From Drosophila pseudoobscura (taxonomy: Eukaryota > Arthropoda > Insecta > Diptera > Drosophilidae): a DNA stretch of 64,000 bases. Positions within the stretch are counted from its first letter, which is position 1, and every line of letters starts with the position of its first letter. The stretch spans positions 8,866,001 to 8,930,000 of the forward strand of contig NC_046680.1 of assembly GCF_009870125.1 (NCBI RefSeq), given 5' to 3'. Below are positions 24,001-33,815 of this stretch, one piece after another. The translations under genes and the position numbers were made by a program. Below the pieces are notes generated by a model. It was not told the origin of the DNA. It saw nothing but the letters and a program-made list of their open reading frames with translations, and did no database searches.

Positions 24001-25834
24001 TCGAGCTGTTCATTGGAATAGGTTAACTTGCGCACATGGCTATTGCCCAAGACTGGAGTCGATCTGCCCGGATCTGCCGAGAACTTAGATCGAGATCTGC
24101 TGCGTGGCTTTGAAGCGGAACGCCTTTCAAATTCGAACGAGCGCTCCACATCAATTTCATTGATTTGCTCGGCCAAGTCGAGGGTCATGCGCTCAAGGGA
24201 TTCGAGAGTGATGCTTTCATCCACTTCGTAGGGATTACTATTACTGCTAATGATCGACACTGGATTTCCCGCTAAAGAGCTGCAGCCGGCTTCCACTGGT
24301 GGCACCTGCTCCGGCTCTGCTTTCTCTGCCTTCTGCTTCTGCTCCACTGTGGGACTAGCTGCGAAACAGAAGCAGAAAAAGTTATAAATGTAAGAGATAT
24401 GCTTGGTGGGGGGTGGGGGGATATGTACAGTAGGGTAAACTGGCAGACTGGACACCCCAATGGACGCATGGACACACTTACCCGCTGGTTGCTCTTTAGA
24501 ATGCATAACCTGTTCGGAGGAAGGTAATTTCTTTTCACTGGAACGCGATTTTTTAGCACTACTCTGTTTTTTATAGATCGGCGGCGACTCGGCACAACTT
24601 AGATTACTCAAATACTTTTGCAGGAGTTCACTATCACCGCTCATTTTCCGTTGCTGCTGCAGCTCCTGGCCTTCGCCCTCGTCATCGGAAACAACAGGCG
24701 TCACAGTTTCTACGCGGTTTTTGTGTTTTTATACATTATAAATATTATCAGAGGGTTGGCAGTATCAACTAGTCAATAACGTTGACTTACCCGCCACCGA
24801 AGTGGTCCTGCTGGTATCCGTCGATAAGTCAATGACCGGTTCCTCATCATCCGTGTCTGGATCGTCGAAGAAATCCGATTCGAACTCGTACGAAGAATCG
24901 CTGTCCGAGTCTCCATAGAGTTCCCCCAAGTCTGCAGCGATTAGATAGTTCATAGTTAAATTAGTTGGTTTCATCTTTTTACCCAAATGGATAGCTGGAT
25001 CTTACTCAAGGGATCTGTCTTGGGCTCGTTCTTTGGTAGCCTAAGGTCTGGTTTATGTAAAGTTACAGTCTTGCTATTTTTAGACACAGAATGGCTGCTG
25101 CTGGCATTGCTAGAGCCTTTGGCCGCATTCTTTGATTGAAGCCCATGAACTCCGATTTTGCCCGAGGAACGGTGCTCTGGAAGGGACTTGTTGGACTTCC
25201 CAAACCCACTGCTGTTGCTTTGACTGCCACTGCCTCTGTGCAATCCCTCCGTCTCGGATTTCCTCCCTGCGCCACGAGATGTACTTGGCTTTGGTACAGT
25301 TGACCTTTGTGTTGGACGCATAAGGGCTTGGCCTGAGAAAGAAATGAACCCTATTTTTACTATGGATCTAAAATCAATTCGTTTGGGGTTGACTTACCCA
25401 ATTCGTCTACAGAATCAAAGGACGAGAAACGCTCCCGCCTTTTGTTTGATTTTGGCTTGCTAAGTTTCCTATTAAACAGAGCGTCGAAGGCGTCGTTGGA
25501 ACCGTCATCGCTGGAGGAGGGGAGTCGAGGAAGACGGTGCCTCTCCCTTGATTTTGAACTGCCCTCGTTGAGCTGTTCGTCGTCAATAAATTTCCCATGG
25601 AATAGCTTCTGAAATATATCTGCATCAATCGAGGACGAGTTGCTCGAGTCTGACGAAATTCGGCGCCGCCGGGGAGGTACTGGCGTGCGCCCATCGCCAG
25701 TTTTAATTCCTAAAAGTACGGAATAGTTCGACATTTGCCACAAAAGGAATATTGCAAAAAGTATTCGGAAAGACTGGGGACGCACCTGGCAACACCAGAT
25801 CTTTATACTCATCAAGATATTCTACATCCTCCAT
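15100..25834 (-). CDS. Su(var)2-HP2: Su(var)2-HP2, HP1-interacting heterochromatin protein
   Basis: HP2 is a large chromosomal protein that binds HP1 and is needed for heterochromatic silencing. Nine exons (minus): 25834-25786, 25709-25398, 25332-25006, 24931-24791, 24709-24482, 24358-19361, 19268-19191, 19113-15578, 15513-15100; 10083 nt = 3360 aa, all joins in frame (the D. melanogaster long form, as I recall, is about 3250 aa). The protein is mostly disordered and rich in Glu, Lys, Ser, Thr and Pro. Two AT-hooks lie in exon 6: KRKRGRPRKIRPP (near 23830) and KRKRGRPKKKRKS (near 21565). In exon 8, KCLVKINRG (near 17450) fits the pseudo-PxVxL HP1-binding site known from HP2. A folded conserved block FSFLYPHRYQRSYGDVGLDF is near 16780, and a helical block near 16100 (LQTRVQIFDLVLQSLSRR). 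Exon 6 (4998 nt) is flanked by phase-1 introns and divisible by three; skipping it gives 1694 aa, matching the known short form of about 176 kDa. Confidence 0.9.
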
Positions 25835-26024
25835 GTTACAGTTTTCGTATGGTACGCGTCCCTGCCTCGCGGTTGTGCTATGAGGTTAACCAATTTATTG
25901 CATTACTTCAAAAAATTATGCGAACAACTTAGTTGGGGTTGATTGATAACATTATTTACTGTAAAATCGGCACGCGCAGTAAATTATTTTTTACGCAAAA
26001 AAAAAGCCAAGCCGACATAGGCAG

Positions 26025-26245
26025 TGTGTCCGCGGAATTATCGATAAAATATACCGTCCGACCCTCAGAAATATACCGAAACATACCGCCTCATTTTCAA
26101 AATATACTGACGAATTCAAGTTATGTTTTACATATTCCTCGTTTTGATATTCCGACGAATATTACTAGCTACTAGCTAGATAGAATACTCATACTATTTT
26201 CTAATTGACTGGTTTATTTTAAACACTTGCTTTTTTTGGATTTCT
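26025..26245 (-). promoter_or_regulatory. Motif 6 / DRE promoter-like repeat between HP2 and Sec61-beta
   Basis: Copy of the dispersed promoter-like repeat: TTATCGATAA at about 26038 (DRE-like) followed by AATATACCGTCCGACCCTCA, then AAATATACCGAAACATACCG and a TATACTGACGA end, in the same order as 8141-8240. It lies about 200 bp upstream of Su(var)2-HP2 and about 580 bp upstream of the Sec61-beta start, in the divergent promoter between them. Confidence 0.65.
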
Positions 26246-26827
26246 ATATAACTTTTCAATGTTTACCATTATATTGTTGTAAGGGCTGTACCAGGGGTGC
26301 AATCGTATTCGATGTATATTGTACATTGTTGGCGAAACGAATATAATAAAATATCACAAATCCTCCACAGCAAAGCAATGTGATGCATTTTTTGTATATA
26401 TTCTTAATGCATGATTTGTATCTGAAATCCCGAAAATAGTGTGTATTTAACAAAATAAAATTAATGATATAAACGAGAACTATCGATGGGTACTGTTATT
26501 TCGGTGCGAAGGGTGTTAGGACAACGGGATACAGTTTCGCACAGTTTTGGTATGGAGATTTGTCATTCGCATAATACTATATCATGTACATCAAAAGCAA
26601 CTGTAATTCTCTTTCAGGAGTCCCACAACTGTACCAGAGGAAAACATCGTTAGTACCGATAGTTTTGCAGCCCTGCCAGTGACGTGGAATGAAAGAAACG
26701 AAGAAAGCCATACGAACACGAAGCCGAGGCGAGCACGTCAAATATCACTTCGCCTCTTCACTCATATTTTCCAGGTCAGCAATCGTTTTTGGTTTGCTGT
26801 TCAATCAAAAGTTAACAATTATAAGGA
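26246..26827 (+). promoter_or_regulatory. Sec61-beta upstream region
   Basis: No coding sequence seen. An ATCGAT core lies at about 26482. A probable 5' UTR exon ends near 26774 (TATTTTCCAG-GTCAGC), shortly before the exon that carries only the ATG. Nothing else recognised. Confidence 0.35.
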
Positions 26828-27885
<1,058 letters not shown>

Positions 27886-29641
27886 TTGGTTCAATCCAAA
27901 GTTGTATCATAAATATAACTATAGCTAAAGCTACTAAGGTTATAAGACCGCTAGAGTTCATCAATGTACAATATCAATGGTATGGTATGGTTTTAATATT
28001 TGGGAAATACTTACTATTTTATGTAGAAATTATTGACGATTTTGGAGAATTCAAATTCAGTATACTGTATGGTTAGTGGTGCTGTCAAACCTTTAAACAT
28101 ATTGATTTGCTTTCTGAATTAGATCCCAGGCTCTTCGGCTCTGGCGTTTATCTACCTCCGCGTCATCATAAGTCCAGCGTTAAGTTAGATACTAAAGGTT
28201 AGTGGTTAAAAATTAAACAATCCCATTTAGCTATAATATTGTTGTTTTCAAAAAAAGCGCCGATAAGTTCCACAAATACCCAACTACCAAGCAGCCCTGT
28301 GCCTCGATAAAACCGATGGTGTATTTACGGTATATCGGTATATAATGGCATATTTTGCCAATTTCATCAAGCTATTTAATTTCATTTTCAACGTTATATA
28401 GAAATCCAATAAAAGCAAATTTTTAAATTATGCCAATCAATCGTATAAAATTATATGGGCATAGATAAAGGCCCGGTTGACATTTAAATCCTTGTCGCTC
28501 ACATTAAAAAAAGTTCGATTTGGCGCGCACCACTCGGTATATTTTGTTTTTCGGTGCTGTTCTGAGGGTCATACTGTAGAAACTGGTTTTCGCCGCGCTC
28601 CCATGTGGTGTTTTTTAGTGCTAAATGGTACTTTTGTCTTCTATTAATTTAATTTTCAATTTTATATAAAAATCCAATACATGCAAGTATTTCGAATAGG
28701 CCAATCATGTATAGAATTGATTTATCAATCGTACAAAATTGAGTGGGCATGGCTAAGTGTTCTATATAAATAGTATTATTCAACGGAACAAAGAATATGA
28801 GGAATTGGTCGTTTTTTTTTTATTCGCCGCAGTTCGCCCCAGTTCGCCGCAGTTTCGCTTTAGCAACAATGAGTCTCGTTCCATACACAATGTTGCGCAT
28901 TCCATACACACTGTTGCAGCAACATTTACTTGAAAACCGTTCTTTGGTCAAAATAAAATACATTAAGGTAATTAAAAGAAGCAATCTTGTAGAAAATGCA
29001 TTTATCTATTGGATAAAGCTAAGTGGGCATCTATAGCTTGAAATATAGGCAATACCCGATTCGCCGCAGTTTCGCTATTGCAACAATGAGTCTCATTCCA
29101 TACACAAACATGTTGCTAATTCCATGCACACATACCCTGGGGGAAATGGATGTTATAGAATTGTGAATACATATGTTTGTTTTCCAAGGCTCAGTAGGTA
29201 TCAGGATCGAGATAAATATATACAAGATACTAATGATACACATGAATAAGTCAAAAACAAATCAATTTGAGAAAAGGTCTTAATAAATTTCGTTTGATCT
29301 ACATATAAAATTAACGAAATAGGGTGCACAAAGGCCTATACACGCATTATGTCTTCAAATACTAGCAACATTGCAACTGTTTTTTTGTTGAACTATTTTG
29401 CTTAAACCTTGTTTTAGTCAAAATACAATAAAAGCAAGGACTAAAAACTAACCAATTGTGTAGAAAATGTATTCATCAATGGGCTAAAATTATGTGGGCA
29501 GGGCTAAATGTTCTATTTAGCTTGTAATATTCGACGGAATATGAAAAACGAGGAATACGTAAGAACTTGAATTCGTCAGTATATTTACGGTATATTTTGA
29601 AATGATTCGGTATATTTTGGTATATTTGCACTGCGTGTCCG
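27886..29641. repeat. Repeat-rich intergenic block
   Basis: No gene seen. A fragment at about 28113-28190 (AGATCCCAGGCTCTTCGGCT...) is related to the decayed gene at 51849. Partial or full copies of the motif-6 repeat lie at about 28300-28600, 28630-28800 and 29410-29640; shared words are TTATATRGAAATCCAATA, GCAAGTATTTCGAATAGGCC and TATGTGGGCA. Between them, 28830-28925 and 29058-29130 are two copies of TTCGCCGCAGTTTCGC...CAACAATGAGTCTC plus ATTCCATACACA. Confidence 0.6.
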
Positions 29642-30548
29642 CAGTGTTGCCATTTTATTCTATTTAAGGCTAAATCTAGCTTATTTGAAAACGGAAAAGC
29701 TTGAAAAATTGGCGATCGTGTGAAATGTGTAATTGTGGTGCAAGGATCTTATAAAGGAGCTTATTATCCAACTCAGAGAAAGGTAAGCTTCAATAGGATT
29801 TGATATTAAAAATAAATAATAATCTTCTGTTTAATTTCAGGCTTCCAGATAATTTGGAGACATTGGAAAAACTGCACGTTTTTGCAGCAGAAAATGTACT
29901 CGAACATAATAAACATCCTAATGATCTCATTTCCATATTGGAACACTTCAACTATAGCAATATAGATGGAATTCTTGCCCAATATGGCAAAATTAACTTA
30001 GTCCCTTGGCAAAGTACAGATAACACTATAAAGCTTTGGCCAGAAGTACTGACTTATAAAGATGCTGGCAAAAACAAACCTCTTGAAGAAATCGCTTTAT
30101 TTGCAAATTTTAAGTCTACCGTGGTCAAATGCTGCCATTGAACGTGTAATCAGTCCCATAAATATCGTTAAGACCAAGCTTAGGAACAAAATGACTGTAA
30201 ATCCTTAAACTCAATATTAAATATAAGGTTTGATTTAGTAATATTTAATTGTCTGATGAATACGACTATAATTCTTTTGAATTTTACAGATATGGATTGC
30301 GCCGTCATGGCAAATGTTGCCACAACTAACCATTACCGGAGAAATATTTAAATTTAATACTTTCCAGCGATAAATATACCGATTCGAGTAATAGCGAGTT
30401 GGATAAAATAATAATAATGTATATATCTATGTGTTTGTTTTTATTTTTAGCCTATTTTTGGCCTGTTTTTTTTACAATTTTTAGCTTGTTCTAGCTTGTG
30501 TTTTTGTGAAATCTAGCTTATTTTGACGCTCAAAATCTGGCAACACTG
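29642..30548 (+). mobile_element. hAT-type DNA transposon, 907 bp, non-autonomous
   Basis: Perfect 11-bp terminal inverted repeats: CAGTGTTGCCA at 29642-29652 and TGGCAACACTG at 30538-30548. Directly outside are CGTGTCCG (29634-29641) and CGTGTCAG (30549-30556), 7 of 8 bases the same: an 8-bp target-site duplication, which is the hAT hallmark. Inside is a remnant transposase C-terminus (see next entry). The element is too short for a full transposase. It inserted next to a copy of the motif-6 repeat. Confidence 0.85.
29840..30208 (+). pseudogene. Transposase C-terminal remnant (hAT dimerisation domain)
   Basis: After a plausible acceptor (TTAATTTCAG at 29839) the frame reads LPDNLETLEKLHVFAAENVL and continues to about 30110; then a one-base frame change leads into LPWSNAAIERVISPINIVKT and KLRNKMTVNP, ending at 30208. 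The SNA.IER.FS..N..KTKLRN pattern is the conserved C-terminal dimerisation region of hAT transposases. It is frame-shifted and truncated, so it cannot make transposase. Confidence 0.75.
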
Positions 30549-30589
30549 CGTGTCAGTAAAATTTTCGTCGTCGTGTCAAAAATTCATCA

Positions 30590-30862
30590 ATCTATTAATT
30601 TAATTTTCAATGTTATATGGAAATCTAATAAAAGCAAGTATTTCGAATAGGCCAGTCAGGTATAGAATTGATTCATCAATCGTTAAAAATTATGTGGGCA
30701 CGGCTAAATATTCTATATAGCTAGTAATATTCAACGGAAGAAAGAAAACGAGGAATATGTAAAATATAACTTGACCTCGTCAGTATATTTACGGTATATT
30801 TTTTAAGTGAGACGGTATGTTTTGGTATATTTCTGACGGATCGATAGTCCTCGGTCACACTG
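30590..30862 (+). promoter_or_regulatory. Full-length motif 6 / DRE / motif 1 repeat at the snoRNA host promoter
   Basis: The longest copy of the dispersed repeat. In order: TTCAATGTTATATGGAAATC, GAATAGGCCAGTCAGG, TATGTGGGCA, CGAGGAATATGTAAAATATA, TCAGTATATTTACGGTATAT (motif 6), GGTATGTTTTGGTATATTTC (motif 6), an ATCGAT core at 30840-30845, and CGGTCACACTG at 30852-30862, a perfect motif 1 (M1BP site). This arrangement ends where the snoRNA host transcript is expected to begin. Confidence 0.7.
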
Positions 30863-31087
30863 CTAGCTCCCGTGTTTATATTATTTTTTCTTTTCAAAAT
30901 TTTTATTGAGCCGCGCTGGTTGTGTTGCTGGGAAAGAAGTGAAAATGAAATCGTTAAAGCATGGTAGTGAAAACGCTTTGTTTTATGAGATGAAAAAAAG
31001 TTAAAAAGGCAAAAGGATTGCAGCAGGATTCATGGATTGAAAATGGGTATGTAGAAAAATCTGTGTTTCGTGTTTGCACGAATTTTT

Positions 31088-31179
31088 TGATGAATGTTCT
31101 ATTTTCCGAAGAGTCGAGTGCCAGGTCTTCGGGCCTGGCATTCTTTTCCTGTGGAAAGAATAAGAACGGCCAACTGATA
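31088..31179 (+). ncRNA. Possible structured RNA in host intron 1
   Basis: A C-box-like TGATGAA at 31088-31094 and CTGA at 31174-31177 enclose two hairpins: TGCCAGG/CCTGGCA with a TCTTCGGG-like loop at about 31120-31140, and ATTCTTTTCC/GGAAAGAAT at about 31139-31160. Longer and more structured than the other intronic snoRNAs; a box C/D RNA is possible but not secure. Confidence 0.35.
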
Positions 31180-31345
31180 TATCATTTCACCTAAATAAAT
31201 GCGTTAAACATTCGAATGGCAATTATACAAATTTACATTTTCTTAGGTTTCTAGGTATGAGGCCGCCTCAACACGTGGTCCGGTAGCCGGCACAGCTAAT
31301 GTGAAAGGTAGATACCCCTTGCTGTGTATAATGATTTAGAATTTT

Positions 31346-31423
31346 GTATCTGATGATAAGTTCAATCTGAACAAAGTGCTGTTGATTTTCAACTTAAAAC
31401 TAAACCAAAAGGATTCTGAAAAA
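31346..31423 (+). ncRNA. Box C/D snoRNA, family 1 copy 1
   Basis: C box TGATGATA at 31351, internal D'-like CTGA after TTCAAT, D box CTGA at 31416-31419. Guide candidate upstream of box D: AAACCAAAAGGATT. Same RNA as the copies in the next two introns. Target not assigned. Confidence 0.8.
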
Positions 31424-31574
31424 CAATTTTATAAAGCAATAACCACAAATTAACCATATGAACTTTAACCTAAATTATTCTTCATTTTAGGTCAATGCTT
31501 CAACATGGCCAGAGATCTGGAAATATATAATGCAGAGGTAAGTTTCTGCTCGTCTTTTTTTTTTTTTGGGTCGA

Positions 31575-31652
31575 GAATGTGATGATAAGTTCAATCTGAA
31601 CAAAGTGCTGTTGATCCACAACTTACAATTAAACCAAAAGGATTCTGAAAAA
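31575..31652 (+). ncRNA. Box C/D snoRNA, family 1 copy 2
   Basis: C box TGATGATA at 31580, D box CTGA at 31645-31648; differs from copy 1 by a few bases outside the guide stretches. Confidence 0.8.
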
Positions 31653-31822
31653 CGATTTAGTTCAGAAATGTTGTGAAAACCCAGCCGGAATGAGAAATTA
31701 ATGCATTTTGTCTTTCGTTTCAGCCGCACATGTCAGCACGCCGACATTTTAGTTGGTCATTCGATCCGGAAAACGTGACTAAGGTATGTTCTTTTATTTA
31801 TTGTATTCAATATTCATTGCAT

Positions 31823-31899
31823 TGCATGATGATAAGTTCAATCTGAACAAAGTGCTGTTGATTCACAACTTCAAATTAAACCAAAAGGATTCTGATAAT
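31823..31899 (+). ncRNA. Box C/D snoRNA, family 1 copy 3
   Basis: C box TGATGATA at 31828, D box CTGA at 31892-31895; guide AAACCAAAAGGATT conserved. Confidence 0.8.
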
Positions 31900-32074
31900 T
31901 AAAAATAAACCTTTTTCTGATTTAATACAAAACCGAAAATGGAAAATAACCTGGATTATTTGTTTTTTTTTTTAGGTGCATTTCTTGATCAGCCGCACTT
32001 CAATCGTATTCTATCTGTCAGATGTGGCTTTTGGGTAAGTTGAACAATTGTTGAAAAAAATATACATACAACTT

Positions 32075-32150
32075 TTATGTGATGATAGTAATTACCGTAT
32101 GATTTTATTGATTTAAATCTCCATGGCTGCAATTATTGCAACTGATTGTC
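32075..32150 (+). ncRNA. Box C/D snoRNA, family 2 copy 1
   Basis: C box TGATGATA at 32080, D box CTGA at 32142-32145; guide candidate GGCTGCAATTATTGCAA just before box D. Copy 2 is in the next intron. Confidence 0.75.
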
Positions 32151-32324
32151 TTTCAAGTCAACGTAAACTATGTATATATTCTAGCGATATTTTATTAAAT
32201 AGAGTATTCATTTGTATTTTTAGTGACGATCCTCCATAATTTAGAACAACGGAGGAACCCCAATTCATACCATAAATAGAAGGTAAACATCATAAGTACA
32301 TACAAATATTTGATGAATTTTGAA

Positions 32325-32399
32325 TAGTATGATGAAAGTAATTACCGTATGATGTTTTTGATTAAATCTCCATGGCTGCAATTATTGCAACTGATTGTA
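32325..32399 (+). ncRNA. Box C/D snoRNA, family 2 copy 2
   Basis: C box ATGATGAAA at about 32329, D box CTGA at 32391-32394; the stretch AATTACCGTATGAT and the guide before box D match copy 1. Confidence 0.75.
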
Positions 32400-32587
32400 T
32401 TTGAAATTCATGCTATTATTACCATGCTAGTGATATTTTATTCTAATGGATTCTTAATTACCTTAAATTGCAGTGTGTACCCCCGTTGAAAGACGTCTGA
32501 ACTACGAACTGGTCTATCGAACAGATATAACAAAAAAGGATCATGAAGCTAGGTAAGATTACAGTCTGTAAAGCTTGGTTAACATAT

Positions 32588-32662
32588 TTACATGATGAAT
32601 ACCTTTTATCTATTAACTTTCGTTCTACTGAGTAGAAAATGCGGAGAAATTTACCTGAATCA
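32588..32662 (+). ncRNA. Box C/D snoRNA, single copy
   Basis: C box ATGATGAA at 32592, D'-like CTGA at 32638-32641, D box CTGA at 32655-32658. Unlike the others, the intron continues only about 75 nt to the acceptor. Confidence 0.65.
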
Positions 32663-32827
32663 ACTAGACCATCATATTGATGGGAAGACCGAGTTTATAT
32701 GTGATGTTTATAACAATTTTCATGTCTTCTTTACAGTGTTGCCTTTATCCGAAGTACCCTGAAGACTTCAAAGTATTGCATTGCATGTGCTGGTAGGTTT
32801 TCTACTCGTTTGTTTTACCTTAAACTC

Positions 32828-32896
32828 TTTAAATGATGTTACTTCAGTATAGTTCATTAGAATCCCACATGTTACAACGTTTTCGAAGCTGATATT
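32828..32896 (+). ncRNA. Box C/D snoRNA, single copy
   Basis: C box ATGATGT at 32832, D box CTGA at 32889-32892, guide candidate CAACGTTTTCGAAG before box D. Confidence 0.6.
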
Positions 32897-33056
32897 CTCG
32901 TCGAATCAGCTTCTGACGTTCCGCTATAGCAAATCATATTAATTGATAAATAATTGCAGCTCCGTTGATTTGCTCTATACCAGTTGATCAGATTCAGCAT
33001 AATATATAAGGTAAAGTTTTGGAAACTTAATTGAGATTGTTTTTTGCGAAGCGTTT

Positions 33057-33142
33057 TATTTTGATGATATTCTAACTCAGGATTCCCTCTTCTGAGTAGA
33101 ACCCTAAACAACCATGCTGTTCACTTTTCGCTGTCTGAACAT
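33057..33142 (+). ncRNA. Box C/D snoRNA, family 3 copy 1
   Basis: C box TGATGAT at 33062, D' CTGA after GATTCCCTCTT, D box CTGA at 33135-33138. About 86 nt and duplicated in the following intron. Confidence 0.8.
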
Positions 33143-33318
33143 AAAACGCTTAACAATTACAATTATTTGCATGTTATACTTGTATGATATTGTTTAATCA
33201 ATCATTTTACATTTACAGATTGATTTATAACTACTGTCCTAAGGATACTACATTTGCTTGAGTTTCACATATATTTTAAGGTAAATAAATCCTTGAAGTT
33301 GTTGTTTAATAACTATGA

Positions 33319-33406
33319 TTTTTTGATGAATATCCTAACTCAGGATTCCCTCTTCTGAGTAGAACCCTAAACAACCGTGCTGTTAACTTTTCCCTGTCTG
33401 AACATA
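33319..33406 (+). ncRNA. Box C/D snoRNA, family 3 copy 2
   Basis: C box TGATGAA at 33324, D' CTGA after GATTCCCTCTT, D box CTGA at 33398-33401. The D' guide is unchanged from copy 1; the D-side guide differs at a few bases. Confidence 0.8.
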
Positions 33407-33617
33407 ACTAAATGAATATTTGTGTCGTTTCTTTGATACTGGTATTAAACTCTGAACTATTTATTTTATTTGCAGATATGTTACCTTTCGATCAGGGATC
33501 GATCTCACATTTTGTTAGTGCGTTTGTTGGCGTAGTCACCAGACAACAGGAAAAGACCTCCTCCCATCATTAAAACAACAGAGGTATATTGTGCTTAAAG
33601 TATTCTTGGTACTCTTT

Positions 33618-33682
33618 TGAAATGATGAAGAAGCCCTTAGTGGTTTTTTCTTCTTAGAATCTCAAACATCATGCTGATTTTG
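33618..33682 (+). ncRNA. Box C/D snoRNA, single copy in the last intron
   Basis: C box ATGATGAA at 33622, D box CTGA at 33674-33677, guide candidate TCTCAAACATCATG before box D. Confidence 0.7.
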
Positions 33683-33815
33683 TCTTCTTTCCCCAACTGA
33701 TTACTCATTTCCATTAAGAACTTGAATTAGTTTCGAAAGCAATGTGCTAATTATGTTATCTCTCTCTTCCAGGTTGTTTTGTTCGAGAATAAAATGCATA
33801 AAATAAAATTAAATT

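Larger units (their letters stand above)
30870..33815 (+). ncRNA. snoRNA host gene (UHG type), 12 non-coding exons
   Basis: A spliced non-coding host transcript. Exons: about 30870-31046, 31247-31307, 31491-31537, 31724-31783, 31976-32034, 32224-32282, 32474-32552, 32737-32792, 32960-33010, 33219-33280, 33476-33583 and 33773 to about 33815, each with GT/AG borders; internal exons are mostly 47-79 nt. There is no reading frame running through the exons. Introns are about 165-210 nt, and introns 2-11 each carry one box C/D snoRNA ending about 60-90 nt before the acceptor, the usual spacing for intronic snoRNAs. AATAAA at 33788-33793 marks the 3' end. A motif 1 promoter site is at 30852. The exact transcription start is inferred. 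Drosophila UHG genes have this same plan; I cannot say which one this is. Confidence 0.85.

Noticed and set aside
18477-24021. Several open frames of 70-207 aa on the plus strand opposite HP2
   Set aside because: They are low-complexity Ser/Leu/Val mirror images of Glu/Lys/Thr-rich codons on the minus strand, with no splice structure of their own.
15569-24704. Su(var)2-HP2 read as two or more separate genes (1183 and 1782 aa frames plus small ones)
   Set aside because: All nine exons join in frame at good splice sites to give 3360 aa, near the known HP2 length, and the AT-hooks and HP1-docking motif fall in the expected order.
30870-33815. snoRNA host exons as a protein-coding gene
   Set aside because: No frame runs through consecutive exons, and exon lengths and sequences drift between duplicated introns.
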